DNA of 64,000 bases. It comes from Tethya wilhelma (Eukaryota > Porifera > Demospongiae > Tethyida > Tethyidae). Location: assembly GCA_964030475.1 (NCBI GenBank), contig CAXIPT010000004.1, forward strand, positions 5,536,695-5,600,694, written 5' to 3'. The position numbers and the translations under genes are program-made. A model generated the notes under the pieces. That model worked only from the letters and a program-made list of their open reading frames with translations, made no database searches and was not told the origin of the DNA. This document shows, piece after piece, positions 56,249 through 64,000 of this stretch (position 1 is its first letter; each line of letters starts with the position of its first letter).

Positions 56249-58105
56249 ATGATCAATTTTATGTTACTTTGGCTTATCGCAAGCTATGTGTGCTGGAGTT
56301 CAACATCAGCTACTCTGGCGAATACCACCTCCAACAGTTCATTTGTGACATGTCCAGCTTGGTTTGTAAGAGACAATCTTGACTCTTGTAGATGTGCTGA
56401 AAATATCGAACTGGGTTATGTGAGCTGCGATGGATCGACCAATGTTACATACCTTACTGATGAATGGTGTCTGACCTATGATGATGTAAATAACACTGTG
56501 TATGCAGGATATTGTCCTTACAATGCTTTGCCAACTGTATTGAACACATTGTCAGTCTTGTTGCCACTGAGGAATGTATCTCAGTTAAACGAAGTAATGT
56601 GTGGTCCTCTCAATCGCACTGGACTCCTCTGTGGTCAGTGTAAAGAAGGATTAGGACCAGCTGTGTTGTCTTACACAAGGGAGTGTGTCGAGTGCTTTGA
56701 TGATAGCTATGGCTGGATAGTTTATCTGATAGCTGCATTGCTTCCGACCACTCTTCTCTGTATTGTGGTTATCATCTTTGGATTTGACGCAACTTCTCCG
56801 TCTGTAAATACTTTCATAGGTTTCTGCCAACTATGTGTTGGTGGAGTGACTTCCTACACTTCAAATAATCATACATCACTTTTTGTGACTATGTTTAAGA
56901 ATCAGACATACACAGCAATACAGTACATTGTGCTGACACTGATCTCTTTCTATGGAATGTGGAACCTTGAGTTTTTTCGTGGTGTACTCCCTCCTTTTTG
57001 TATTAGTTCTACAATAAACACACTTCAGATCGTAGCTCTAGATTATGTGGTAGCATTGTATCCTTTGGTGATCACTGCCATTGTCTACTATTGTATTGAG
57101 TTTCATGATAAGGGCTATCGAATATTTGTCTTTCTCTGGAAACCATTTCACAGACATTTTGTTCGATTCAGAAGGATTTGGAACATCAAAGGTTCAGTTG
57201 TTAACACTTTTGCTACATTTTTCACTCTATCATACACCCACTTGTTAGTTGTTTCTTGTGGGCTACTACTACCTACAATAGTGTATGACAACAATGGTGA
57301 CACACTGAACCGTCCAGTATTGTATATTGATGCTTCATTCACATTTTTTGGACGGTCTCACTTACCATATGCTGTACTTGCCCTCACTGTACTGATATTC
57401 TTTGTATTCCTACCACTTGTGTATATCCTACTCTATCAAAATCGATACTTTAGAAAGTTTCTCTCAGTTTGTAAACTTGAGAATGCTCTACTGTCAGAAC
57501 TGGTCAAAATATTTCAAAAGAGCTACAAAAATGGCATTGATGGATCTCATGACTTGCGCTGGTTTGCTGGTGTTAATCTTCTACTTCGAGTAATATTTAC
57601 TTTTTCTAGATTTCCTGCAAGTCGTAATTTAACTATCGTAGTATCGTTTAAGGTTCAGCTGATATTTGTAACAGCGGTACTAACAGCAGTATTGTCTGCC
57701 ATACTGAGACCACACCAAAAGATGATCTTCAATGTAATTGACACCATATTCTATACAGTCGGCACCTATGGTCTGGTCTATCTAAATGTTTATCAAGTAA
57801 CTCCCGAGTTGAACTTGTCCCCTCTTCCTCTTGCTATGGTCTTCACACTACCTTTGATCTACTTCCTGTGCTTAGTGACATTCAAGATTGTAAAGAAAAT
57901 CAAGTCAATGGGATGGTGTCACCAATTGCAAGGTGTACTAAAGAAAGCATTCACAAGATGCAAGTGGAAAGACATAGGAGATCAAGTGGATCATGAGGAA
58001 GCACCTGCTGATAGACTTGTGCATTCATCTGATTATTCTCATTTTTTGCCATCAATAGAACCTGTGACAGTTACCTCAATAAACGTACTCAACGATTATT
58101 ATTGA
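56249..58105 (+). CDS. Receptor-like polytopic membrane protein, subfamily A2, intact
   Basis: A 618-residue intronless ORF. Signal peptide (about 1-22); ectodomain with CPAWFVRDNLDSCRCAENIE, several N-x-S/T sites and MCGPLNRTGLLCGQCKEGLG, then SYTRECVECFDDSYGW leading into the first helix at about 155. Later blocks are WNLEFFRGVLPPFCIS, FHDKGYRIFVFLWKPFHR, SVVNTFATFFTLSYTH, YQNRYFRKFLSVCK, SYKNGIDGSHDLRWFAG and RPHQKMIFNVIDTIFY. The tail contains ADRLVHSSDYSHFLPS and ends SINVLNDYY. This is the intact sister of the pseudogene at 50956. Confidence 0.87.
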   Translation: MINFMLLWLIASYVCWSSTSATLANTTSNSSFVTCPAWFVRDNLDSCRCAENIELGYVSCDGSTNVTYLTDEWCLTYDDVNNTVYAGYCPYNALPTVLNTLSVLLPLRNVSQLNEVMCGPLNRTGLLCGQCKEGLGPAVLSYTRECVECFDDSYGWIVYLIAALLPTTLLCIVVIIFGFDATSPSVNTFIGFCQLCVGGVTSYTSNNHTSLFVTMFKNQTYTAIQYIVLTLISFYGMWNLEFFRGVLPPFCISSTINTLQIVALDYVVALYPLVITAIVYYCIEFHDKGYRIFVFLWKPFHRHFVRFRRIWNIKGSVVNTFATFFTLSYTHLLVVSCGLLLPTIVYDNNGDTLNRPVLYIDASFTFFGRSHLPYAVLALTVLIFFVFLPLVYILLYQNRYFRKFLSVCKLENALLSELVKIFQKSYKNGIDGSHDLRWFAGVNLLLRVIFTFSRFPASRNLTIVVSFKVQLIFVTAVLTAVLSAILRPHQKMIFNVIDTIFYTVGTYGLVYLNVYQVTPELNLSPLPLAMVFTLPLIYFLCLVTFKIVKKIKSMGWCHQLQGVLKKAFTRCKWKDIGDQVDHEEAPADRLVHSSDYSHFLPSIEPVTVTSINVLNDYY

Positions 58106-58464
58106 CTATAATATTATTGTTTGTGTGTTTTGTAGGGCTAAGATAGCAAAAGGTCAATGCACTTGCATCATAATTATTATAGTGATCTATGTGATATACT
58201 GTATAGGTGGATTTGAGCAGATTTTGTAGTCAACAAAAGGATATATGTATAATGTGTTTACTTTAATTGTATACATGGCATTGTTTTGGTAATGGATACT
58301 CCTCTGCCTACATGGCGTTGGATGTTTGTCACAAGAATAACATTATTATACGATTGTACATGTCACCCTATACATCATTATCATGCACTAAATCTTGGCA
58401 ATTAAAGACTTTGTGCATGTGTGGATTGGTTTTATTGTCTTGTGAGATTAATCGAGTTTTGGCC
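58106..58464. other. Spacer upstream of the 58465 gene
   Basis: A diverged duplicate of 52641-52866. The ORF reads open upstream to 58267, but this extension is not matched in the paralogues and lacks a signal-peptide character, so it is treated as flank. Confidence 0.55.
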
Positions 58465-60267
58465 ATGAAGTTTGTATTCTCATTAGTATATTTGTTTGTT
58501 GGAATGTTCCCTTACTGGAGGTCAGCCTCTGCAAGTCTATCAACAGTTGATGTTCTCTCAAAGGATGCAGACAATCATGGTTTACCTTGTCCAGCTTGGT
58601 ACAGAATGAGAGATGGCAACAACTCTTGCGTATGTGGCAAAAACATTGAACCTAATTTTGTGACCTGTGATAGTTCAACCAACAACACTTTTATCTCTCG
58701 CATATGGTGTCTGACGTATGACGATCAGGATGACTCTGTGTATGTAGGAGCTTGTCCTTACAATACACTGTCTGTAAATACATCATTGGACTTCAACTCA
58801 CTGCTTCAACCATGGACCAACATTTCTCAGTTAAATGAAATGATGTGTGGTCCTCTCAATCGCACTGGACTCCTCTGTGGTCAATGTAAAGAAGGACTAG
58901 GACCAGCTGTGTTGTCTTACGCAAGGGAGTGTGTGGAGTGTTTTGATGATAGCTATGGCTGGATAGTTTATCTGACTGTTGCTGTGCTTCCAACTACACT
59001 TCTCTGTATTGTGGTTATTATCTTTCGTTTTGATGCCACTTCACCATCCATTAATACATTTATTTTGATGTGCCAGTTATTTGTGGATTTCTTTATTTTC
59101 TATGGTGGATCACGTTTGTCACAATTGAGTGATTTACTGACGTATAGCATCACCTTGTTCTATGGGATATGGAATATTGATTTTTTACGTGGTGTGTTGC
59201 CTCCATTCTGTATCAGTTCAAACTTGAGCTTAATACAAATCCAAGCACTGAATTATTTGCTTGCATTATACCCATTGCATCTCATTGTTATTATCTACTA
59301 TTGCATTGAGTTTCACGACAAAGGTTATCGAGTGCTTGTCTTTCTCTGGAAACCATTTCACAGACATTTTGTTCGATTCAGAAGGATTTGGAACGTCAAA
59401 GGTTCAGTTGTTAACACTTTTGCAACATTTGTGCTTCTCTCATACAGTCAGTTATTCTTGGTTTCACTTGGACTCCTTGTTCCAGTTATTGCTTATGACA
59501 GCAATGGGGGAACCATGAACCATACTCTAGTTTATGCAGATACTTCACTTGCTTACTTTGGACGATCTCACTTGCCTTATGCTATTCTTGCACTTGTTGT
59601 TCTAATCTTCTTTGTATTTATACCTCTTGTGTATATCCTATTCTTTCAGAATCGATCGTTTAGAAAGTTTCTCTCAGTTTGTAGGCTTGAGAATTTTTTA
59701 CTGTCAGAACTTGTCAAAGTATTTCAAAAGAGCTACAAAAATGGGGTTGATGGATCATACGACTTACGCTGGTTTGCAGGGATAAATTTACTACTACGAA
59801 TACTATGTAGCCTCGTTGCAGTTCCATTTAGTACCAACCCAAGGTTCACTGTAGCCTTTGGCCAACAACTGGTGATTGTATCAAGTGGTTTGAGTGCATT
59901 GTTATGTGCCATATTGAGACCACATCATAGGATGGTCTTCAATATAATTGACACCACATTTTATGCTGTCATCTGTTATGGGATGATGTATATTGCCATT
60001 GCTTCAGCAGCTCCCGAGTTTCAACTCTCCCCTGTTCCCATTCTATTCATTTTAATCCTTCCTTTAATCTACTTTGTGTGTTTAGTAACATTTAAATTGG
60101 TACAAAAAGTAAGGTCAACAAAATGCTTTAAGAAGATATGCTGTAGGAGGAGGCAAATAGTAGAGGAAGAAAGGATACCTGATAGACTGGAGAACTCATC
60201 TGATTACCCCCTGCTTATGCCACCAGGAGAGCCTGTCCAAGTTACCTCGATCAGTATAAACAAGTGA
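58465..60267 (+). CDS. Receptor-like polytopic membrane protein, subfamily A2, intact
   Basis: The start at 58465 (MKFVFSLVYLFVGMF) is chosen because it gives a signal peptide and aligns with the copies at 52876 and 63427. The product is about 600 residues with the same order as its neighbours: CPAWYRMRDGNNSCVCG, MCGPLNRTGLLCGQCKEGLG, then membrane segments with WNIDFLRGVLPPFCIS, FHDKGYRVLVFLWKPFHR, FQNRSFRKFLSVCR, SYKNGVDGSYDLRWFAG and RPHHRMVFNIIDTTFY. The tail PDRLENSSDYPLLMPP is the closest match in this array to the left-array RLENPQDYESL motif. The loop after the second helix differs strongly from the 56249 and 60849 products. Confidence 0.87.
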   Translation: MKFVFSLVYLFVGMFPYWRSASASLSTVDVLSKDADNHGLPCPAWYRMRDGNNSCVCGKNIEPNFVTCDSSTNNTFISRIWCLTYDDQDDSVYVGACPYNTLSVNTSLDFNSLLQPWTNISQLNEMMCGPLNRTGLLCGQCKEGLGPAVLSYARECVECFDDSYGWIVYLTVAVLPTTLLCIVVIIFRFDATSPSINTFILMCQLFVDFFIFYGGSRLSQLSDLLTYSITLFYGIWNIDFLRGVLPPFCISSNLSLIQIQALNYLLALYPLHLIVIIYYCIEFHDKGYRVLVFLWKPFHRHFVRFRRIWNVKGSVVNTFATFVLLSYSQLFLVSLGLLVPVIAYDSNGGTMNHTLVYADTSLAYFGRSHLPYAILALVVLIFFVFIPLVYILFFQNRSFRKFLSVCRLENFLLSELVKVFQKSYKNGVDGSYDLRWFAGINLLLRILCSLVAVPFSTNPRFTVAFGQQLVIVSSGLSALLCAILRPHHRMVFNIIDTTFYAVICYGMMYIAIASAAPEFQLSPVPILFILILPLIYFVCLVTFKLVQKVRSTKCFKKICCRRRQIVEEERIPDRLENSSDYPLLMPPGEPVQVTSISINK

Positions 60268-60848
60268 TTATAATTATGTATACAATCAACACATGCGACG
60301 TACTGTATACAGTTCGATCAGAATGTTTACATTGTGTGCCAGAAATACTATAATTTATTTAGAGCCTTCAGTACTTGAATAATATTGATTGATGTGTCTT
60401 TTTGTATTTTTATTACTGAATTTTAGGCTAGAGTTATCATTAATTTTTGACCTTATAACTATTGGTATATATAGTGTTTACTTACTATTTTCAAAATTGT
60501 TTATTTTTCCCGCTTTAATACCAGTAAGCTGGGAGGCTAACGCTCACAGAGATGTTTTCAAACATGTCAGACTGAGGTGGTATGTATTAATTGGTCCTAG
60601 TAACCAAGCAACCACTATACAATTTATTGGCTGACATATTCAACTAATCAAGAATGTATGTGGTTTTTTGAGGCTATAATCCTATGTTAAACAGCACCTC
60701 ACCCTCACATACATCAGATTGAACTAGTATATGTATATGTACCCATGTGCATGGTTCAGTTTTGTGTGGACCCTGGACTCAATATTATATAACATTAAAT
60801 TTTCATGTAACCTTAATTATTGAGTTGCAATTCATACCTAAGTGAGTT
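60268..60848. other. Spacer
   Basis: AT-rich; no gene or repeat is recognised. Confidence 0.5.
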
Positions 60849-62714
60849 ATGATCAAGGCTGTGTTTTTTTGGCTTGTCACAAGCTTCACATGCTGGAGTT
60901 CAACATCTGTTTCGGCTACTCTGACAAATGCTACCTCCCAGAATTCACTCAGGGAATGTCCAGCTTGGTTTGCAAGAGACGGAAACAACTCCTGTAGATG
61001 TGCCGAAAATATTAAACCAGGTTTTGTGACTTGTGATGGATCAGCCAGTGTTACGTTACTCTCCAATGAATGGTGTTTGACGTATGATGATGTAAATGAC
61101 ACTGTATATGCAGGACATTGCCCTTACAATGCTCGACCAACTGCTGTCATATTTCCATTGAATAATATTTCACAGTTAAACGAAGCAATGTGCGGTGCTC
61201 TCAATCGCACTGGACTCCTCTGTGGTCAGTGTAAAGAAGGACTGGGACCAGCTGTGTTGTCTTACGCAAGGGAGTGTGTGGAGTGTTTTGATGATAGCTA
61301 TGGCTGGATCGTATATCTGATAGCTGCATTGCTTCCAACCACTCTTCTCTGTATTGCGGTTATCGTCTTTCGGTTTGATGCAACCTCTCCATCTGTGAAT
61401 ACCTTTATAGGTTTGTGCCAGCTATGGGCTGATTTGGTGACCTCCTACGATTCAAATAATTATACGTCACTTTTTGTAACTATGTCTAAGAATCAAACAC
61501 ACAGGGAAATCCAATATATTGTGCTGACACTGATCTCTTTCTATGGAATGTGGAACCTTGAGTTTTTTCGTGGTGTACTCCCTCCTTTTTGTATTAGTTC
61601 TAAAACAAACACACTTCAGATTGTAGCTTTAGATTATATGGTAGCATTATATCCTTTGGTGATCACTGGCATTGTCTACTATTGTATTGGATTTCATGAC
61701 AAGGGCTATCGAGTGTTTGTCTTTCTCTGGAAACCATTTCACAGACATTTTGTTCGATTCAGAAGGATTTGGAATGTCAAATGTTCGGTTGTTAACACTT
61801 TTGCAACATTTTTTATTTTGTCCTATACCCACTTGTTAGTTGTTTCTTGTGGGCTACTACTACCTACAATAGTGTATGACAACAATGGTGACACACTGAA
61901 CCGTCCAGTATTGTATATTGATGCCTCATTCACATTTTTCGGACAGTCTCACATACCATATGCTGTACTTGCCCTCACTGTATTGGTATTTTTTGTACTC
62001 CTACCACTTGTGTATATCCTATTCTATCAAAATCGATATTTTAGAAAGTTTATCTCAGTTTGTCGGCTTGAGTATGCTCTACTGTCAGAAGTGGTTAAAA
62101 TTTTTCAAAAGAGCTACAAAAATGGCATTGATGGATTTCATGACTTGCGCTGGTTTGCTGGTATTAATCTTCTTCTTCGTATTATATACGTTTGTGGTAG
62201 GTTTCCTGTGAGTCGTAACTTGAGTATTGTAGTGTCCTTTAAAGTTCAGCTGGTCATTGTAACAACTGCATTAACAGCAGTATTATCGACCCTTCTGAGA
62301 CCGCACCAAAAGACGATCTATAATGTGATTGACATTGCGATCTATACGCTTGGTGGCTACAGTGTAGTCTATTTGACACTTTATCAGGTAATGCCTGAAT
62401 TGAACCTGTCCCCCATTCCTCTGGTCATTGCTTATATACTGCCATTGGTCTACTTTGTGTGTTTAGTGTTGTACAAACTCGTTCAAATAGTCAAGTCAGT
62501 GGAATGGTGTCACCGAAATGTATTCAAGAGATCTAGAGCATTGATGAAGTCCAATTGTTACAAGTGGAACGAAACAGGAAATCTAGATGGTCCTGAAGGA
62601 ACAACTGCTGATAGACTAGTGAATTCAAATTCATCTGAGTATACTCCTTTACTATCACCAACAGAACCAGTAACTGTGATCTCAATTAATGTCATCAATG
62701 AGTATAATTGTTAA
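60849..62714 (+). CDS. Receptor-like polytopic membrane protein, subfamily A2, intact
   Basis: A 621-residue intronless ORF closely like the 56249 product, with long stretches identical at DNA level in the central helices (for example about 61850-61960 versus 57250-57350). This suggests gene conversion. Features: CPAWFARDGNNSCRCAENIK, MCGALNRTGLLCGQCKEGLG (Pro to Ala in the usual MCGP), WNLEFFRGVLPPFCIS, FHDKGYRVFVFLWKPFHR, SYKNGIDGFHDLRWFAG and RPHQKTIYNVIDIAIY. The tail ADRLVNSNSSEYTPLLSP ends NEYNC. One otherwise conserved E in CIEFHDKGYR is G here. Confidence 0.87.
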   Translation: MIKAVFFWLVTSFTCWSSTSVSATLTNATSQNSLRECPAWFARDGNNSCRCAENIKPGFVTCDGSASVTLLSNEWCLTYDDVNDTVYAGHCPYNARPTAVIFPLNNISQLNEAMCGALNRTGLLCGQCKEGLGPAVLSYARECVECFDDSYGWIVYLIAALLPTTLLCIAVIVFRFDATSPSVNTFIGLCQLWADLVTSYDSNNYTSLFVTMSKNQTHREIQYIVLTLISFYGMWNLEFFRGVLPPFCISSKTNTLQIVALDYMVALYPLVITGIVYYCIGFHDKGYRVFVFLWKPFHRHFVRFRRIWNVKCSVVNTFATFFILSYTHLLVVSCGLLLPTIVYDNNGDTLNRPVLYIDASFTFFGQSHIPYAVLALTVLVFFVLLPLVYILFYQNRYFRKFISVCRLEYALLSEVVKIFQKSYKNGIDGFHDLRWFAGINLLLRIIYVCGRFPVSRNLSIVVSFKVQLVIVTTALTAVLSTLLRPHQKTIYNVIDIAIYTLGGYSVVYLTLYQVMPELNLSPIPLVIAYILPLVYFVCLVLYKLVQIVKSVEWCHRNVFKRSRALMKSNCYKWNETGNLDGPEGTTADRLVNSNSSEYTPLLSPTEPVTVISINVINEYNC

Positions 62715-63426
62715 ATTTGTGATCACATGATGTGGCATTATAGCTATAAGGTGTAAGTACTAACAATTATTTAAGGTATACTGTTAGCTTGTCTATAGGT
62801 GTATGCATGGACCCTGTTGGTCAGTAATATGATACGTGCAGTAACTGTTATGCATGACTGATAGTTTGTTGTAGTATTGGATTGTGTGAAATTATAACTA
62901 AGTGACTTGCAAAGCTGGAATAACAGTCAATAAGTAATATACTGACATTCAATAGTGCATATCTGGGAATAACAAACTTCCTCTAATTACATTCTCTCTC
63001 AATTTTATATATAACCTGACTCTGTGACACTTGACAATGTACAAAGCATAGTTTTGAAACCCCAATAAGGTATATGATGATCTACGTATGATGTAGGTTT
63101 GGCCTGGAATACACAGCATGCTTGCATGGTTGTTATGGTCACTGGCCACTCAATAATAAACTATCAAGAGAGCTTAATAGTGGTTACCGCTGACAGCAAT
63201 ATAAAGTTCTAACAAGCGGCAGCTGGAGTATAATAATGTTAGCTATAGGCTGGTAGGTTAGAAGTCATATTGCATGTACTCATGCTAATTTTTTTTTGTG
63301 TGTGTGTGTGTGTGTGTGCATGTGTGTGTTGATGTTTATGTTATATACATAGACAAACACTTAACAGTACGTCTACTAGTAGCTATAAATTATTAGCTGT
63401 GTTAAAGTGTGTGATTCATTTTGATC
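62715..63426. other. Spacer with (GT)n tract
   Basis: A (GT)n microsatellite lies at about 63297-63330. No gene is seen. Confidence 0.5.
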
Positions 63427-64000
63427 ATGAAGGGTTTATTTTCACTACCACTGTTGTTTGTTGGAATCACATACTTCTGCCGGGAGTCAGCTTCGGCTAG
63501 TCTATCAACAGTTACTCCTCCACTTCTAAAGGACAACCAACATGGCTTGCTTTGTCCAGCTTGGTACAGAGTAAGTGATAGCAATGACACTTGCAGATGT
63601 GGTAAAAACGTTGAACCTAATTTGGTGACTTGTGATAGTTCAACTAACAATACTTTCATTTCTACTATATGGTGTGTGACCTATGATGATCAAGATGATG
63701 CTGTGTATGCAGGAGCTTGCCCTTACAATACACTGTCTGTAAATACATCTGTGGACTTCAACTCACTGCTTCAACCATGGACCAACATTTCTCAGTTAAA
63801 TGAAATGATGTGTGGTCCTCTCAATCGCACTGGACTCCTCTGTGGTCAGTGTAAAGAAGGATTAGGACCAGCTGTGTTGTCTTACGCAAGGGAGTGTGTG
63901 GAGTGTTTTAATGATAGCTATGGCTGGATAGTTTATCTGACTGTTGCTATACTTCCAACTACTCTTCTCTGTATTGTGGTTATCATCTTTCATTTTGATG
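63427..64000 (+). CDS. Receptor-like membrane protein, subfamily A2 (3' end off window)
   Basis: Open from an ATG at 63427 to the right edge. Signal peptide (MKGLFSLPLLFVGITYF), ectodomain CPAWYRVSDSNDTCRCGKNV, MCGPLNRTGLLCGQCKEGLG and SYARECVECFNDSYGW, then the first membrane helix. It is most like the 58465 gene. The array continues beyond the window. Confidence 0.85.
   Translation, partial: MKGLFSLPLLFVGITYFCRESASASLSTVTPPLLKDNQHGLLCPAWYRVSDSNDTCRCGKNVEPNLVTCDSSTNNTFISTIWCVTYDDQDDAVYAGACPYNTLSVNTSVDFNSLLQPWTNISQLNEMMCGPLNRTGLLCGQCKEGLGPAVLSYARECVECFNDSYGWIVYLTVAILPTTLLCIVVIIFHFD

Noticed and set aside
58267..58464. N-terminal extension of the 58465 receptor gene
   Set aside because: The extension is not matched in paralogues and would bury the signal peptide.
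60389..60634. 81-codon hydrophobic ORF in the spacer
   Set aside because: No homologue in the other spacers, AT-rich composition, and no recognisable start context or domain.

Overview
The window looks like nuclear DNA of an animal with a compact, AT-rich, repeat-dense genome. GT-AG introns, dinucleotide microsatellites, MITEs and tRNA-derived repeats are abundant. The content (a large family of intronless polytopic membrane proteins with a Cys-rich ectodomain, TRAF-type RING proteins, short introns in a SEC31 gene) is what I would expect of a demosponge such as Amphimedon. That assignment rests on overall character and was not checked by a search. No bacterial operon, rRNA or CRISPR array is seen.

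Left part (1-25 kb): a tandem array, all on the minus strand, of receptor-like membrane proteins ('family A'). There are two intact genes (19027-20655, 22608-24245), one copy running off the left edge, one gene broken by a single frameshift (15982-17632), a pseudogene with several frameshifts (7999-9765) and two 3' fragments. Two genes of a second, two-exon, seven-TM-like family ('family B', 4863-6811 and 11883-13675) lie between them. A DD34E IS630/Tc1/mariner-type element with two convergent ORFs lies at 1.7-4.1 kb. A tRNA-like foldback lies at 21.3-22.0 kb. A frameshifted gene for a possible aerolysin-like fold lies at 25.1-25.7 kb.

Middle (26.7-47.7 kb): SEC31, the outer COPII coat subunit, on the plus strand in 17 recognisable exons. 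Its first ~165 codons are not in the window. Two introns of about 4.3 kb carry minus-strand genes: a single-pass coiled-coil membrane protein, and two RING/TRAF zinc-finger proteins. Other introns hold a LINE fragment, a Mutator-like MITE with 9-bp target duplications, a second MITE, a tRNA-like sequence, a minisatellite and a 407-base gap. The last four exons are present twice in tandem.

Right part (48.5-64 kb): a plus-strand array of the same receptor-like family (subfamily A2): four intact genes, one pseudogene, one truncated copy, one 3' fragment and one copy running off the right edge. A split tyrosine recombinase gene (53.3-54.35 kb) lies among them. The region is built from a segmental duplication (about 50.3-52.9 kb versus 55.55-58.5 kb) whose two halves have had opposite fates.

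The most unusual signal is not a gene. When paralogous stretches are compared, 4-bp insertions repeatedly have the form XY -> XY|rc(XY)|XY, mostly CA -> CATGCA. Several of these create the frameshifts that break receptor genes. Isolated single 'n' characters coincide with abrupt losses of homology and probably mark hidden assembly joins.
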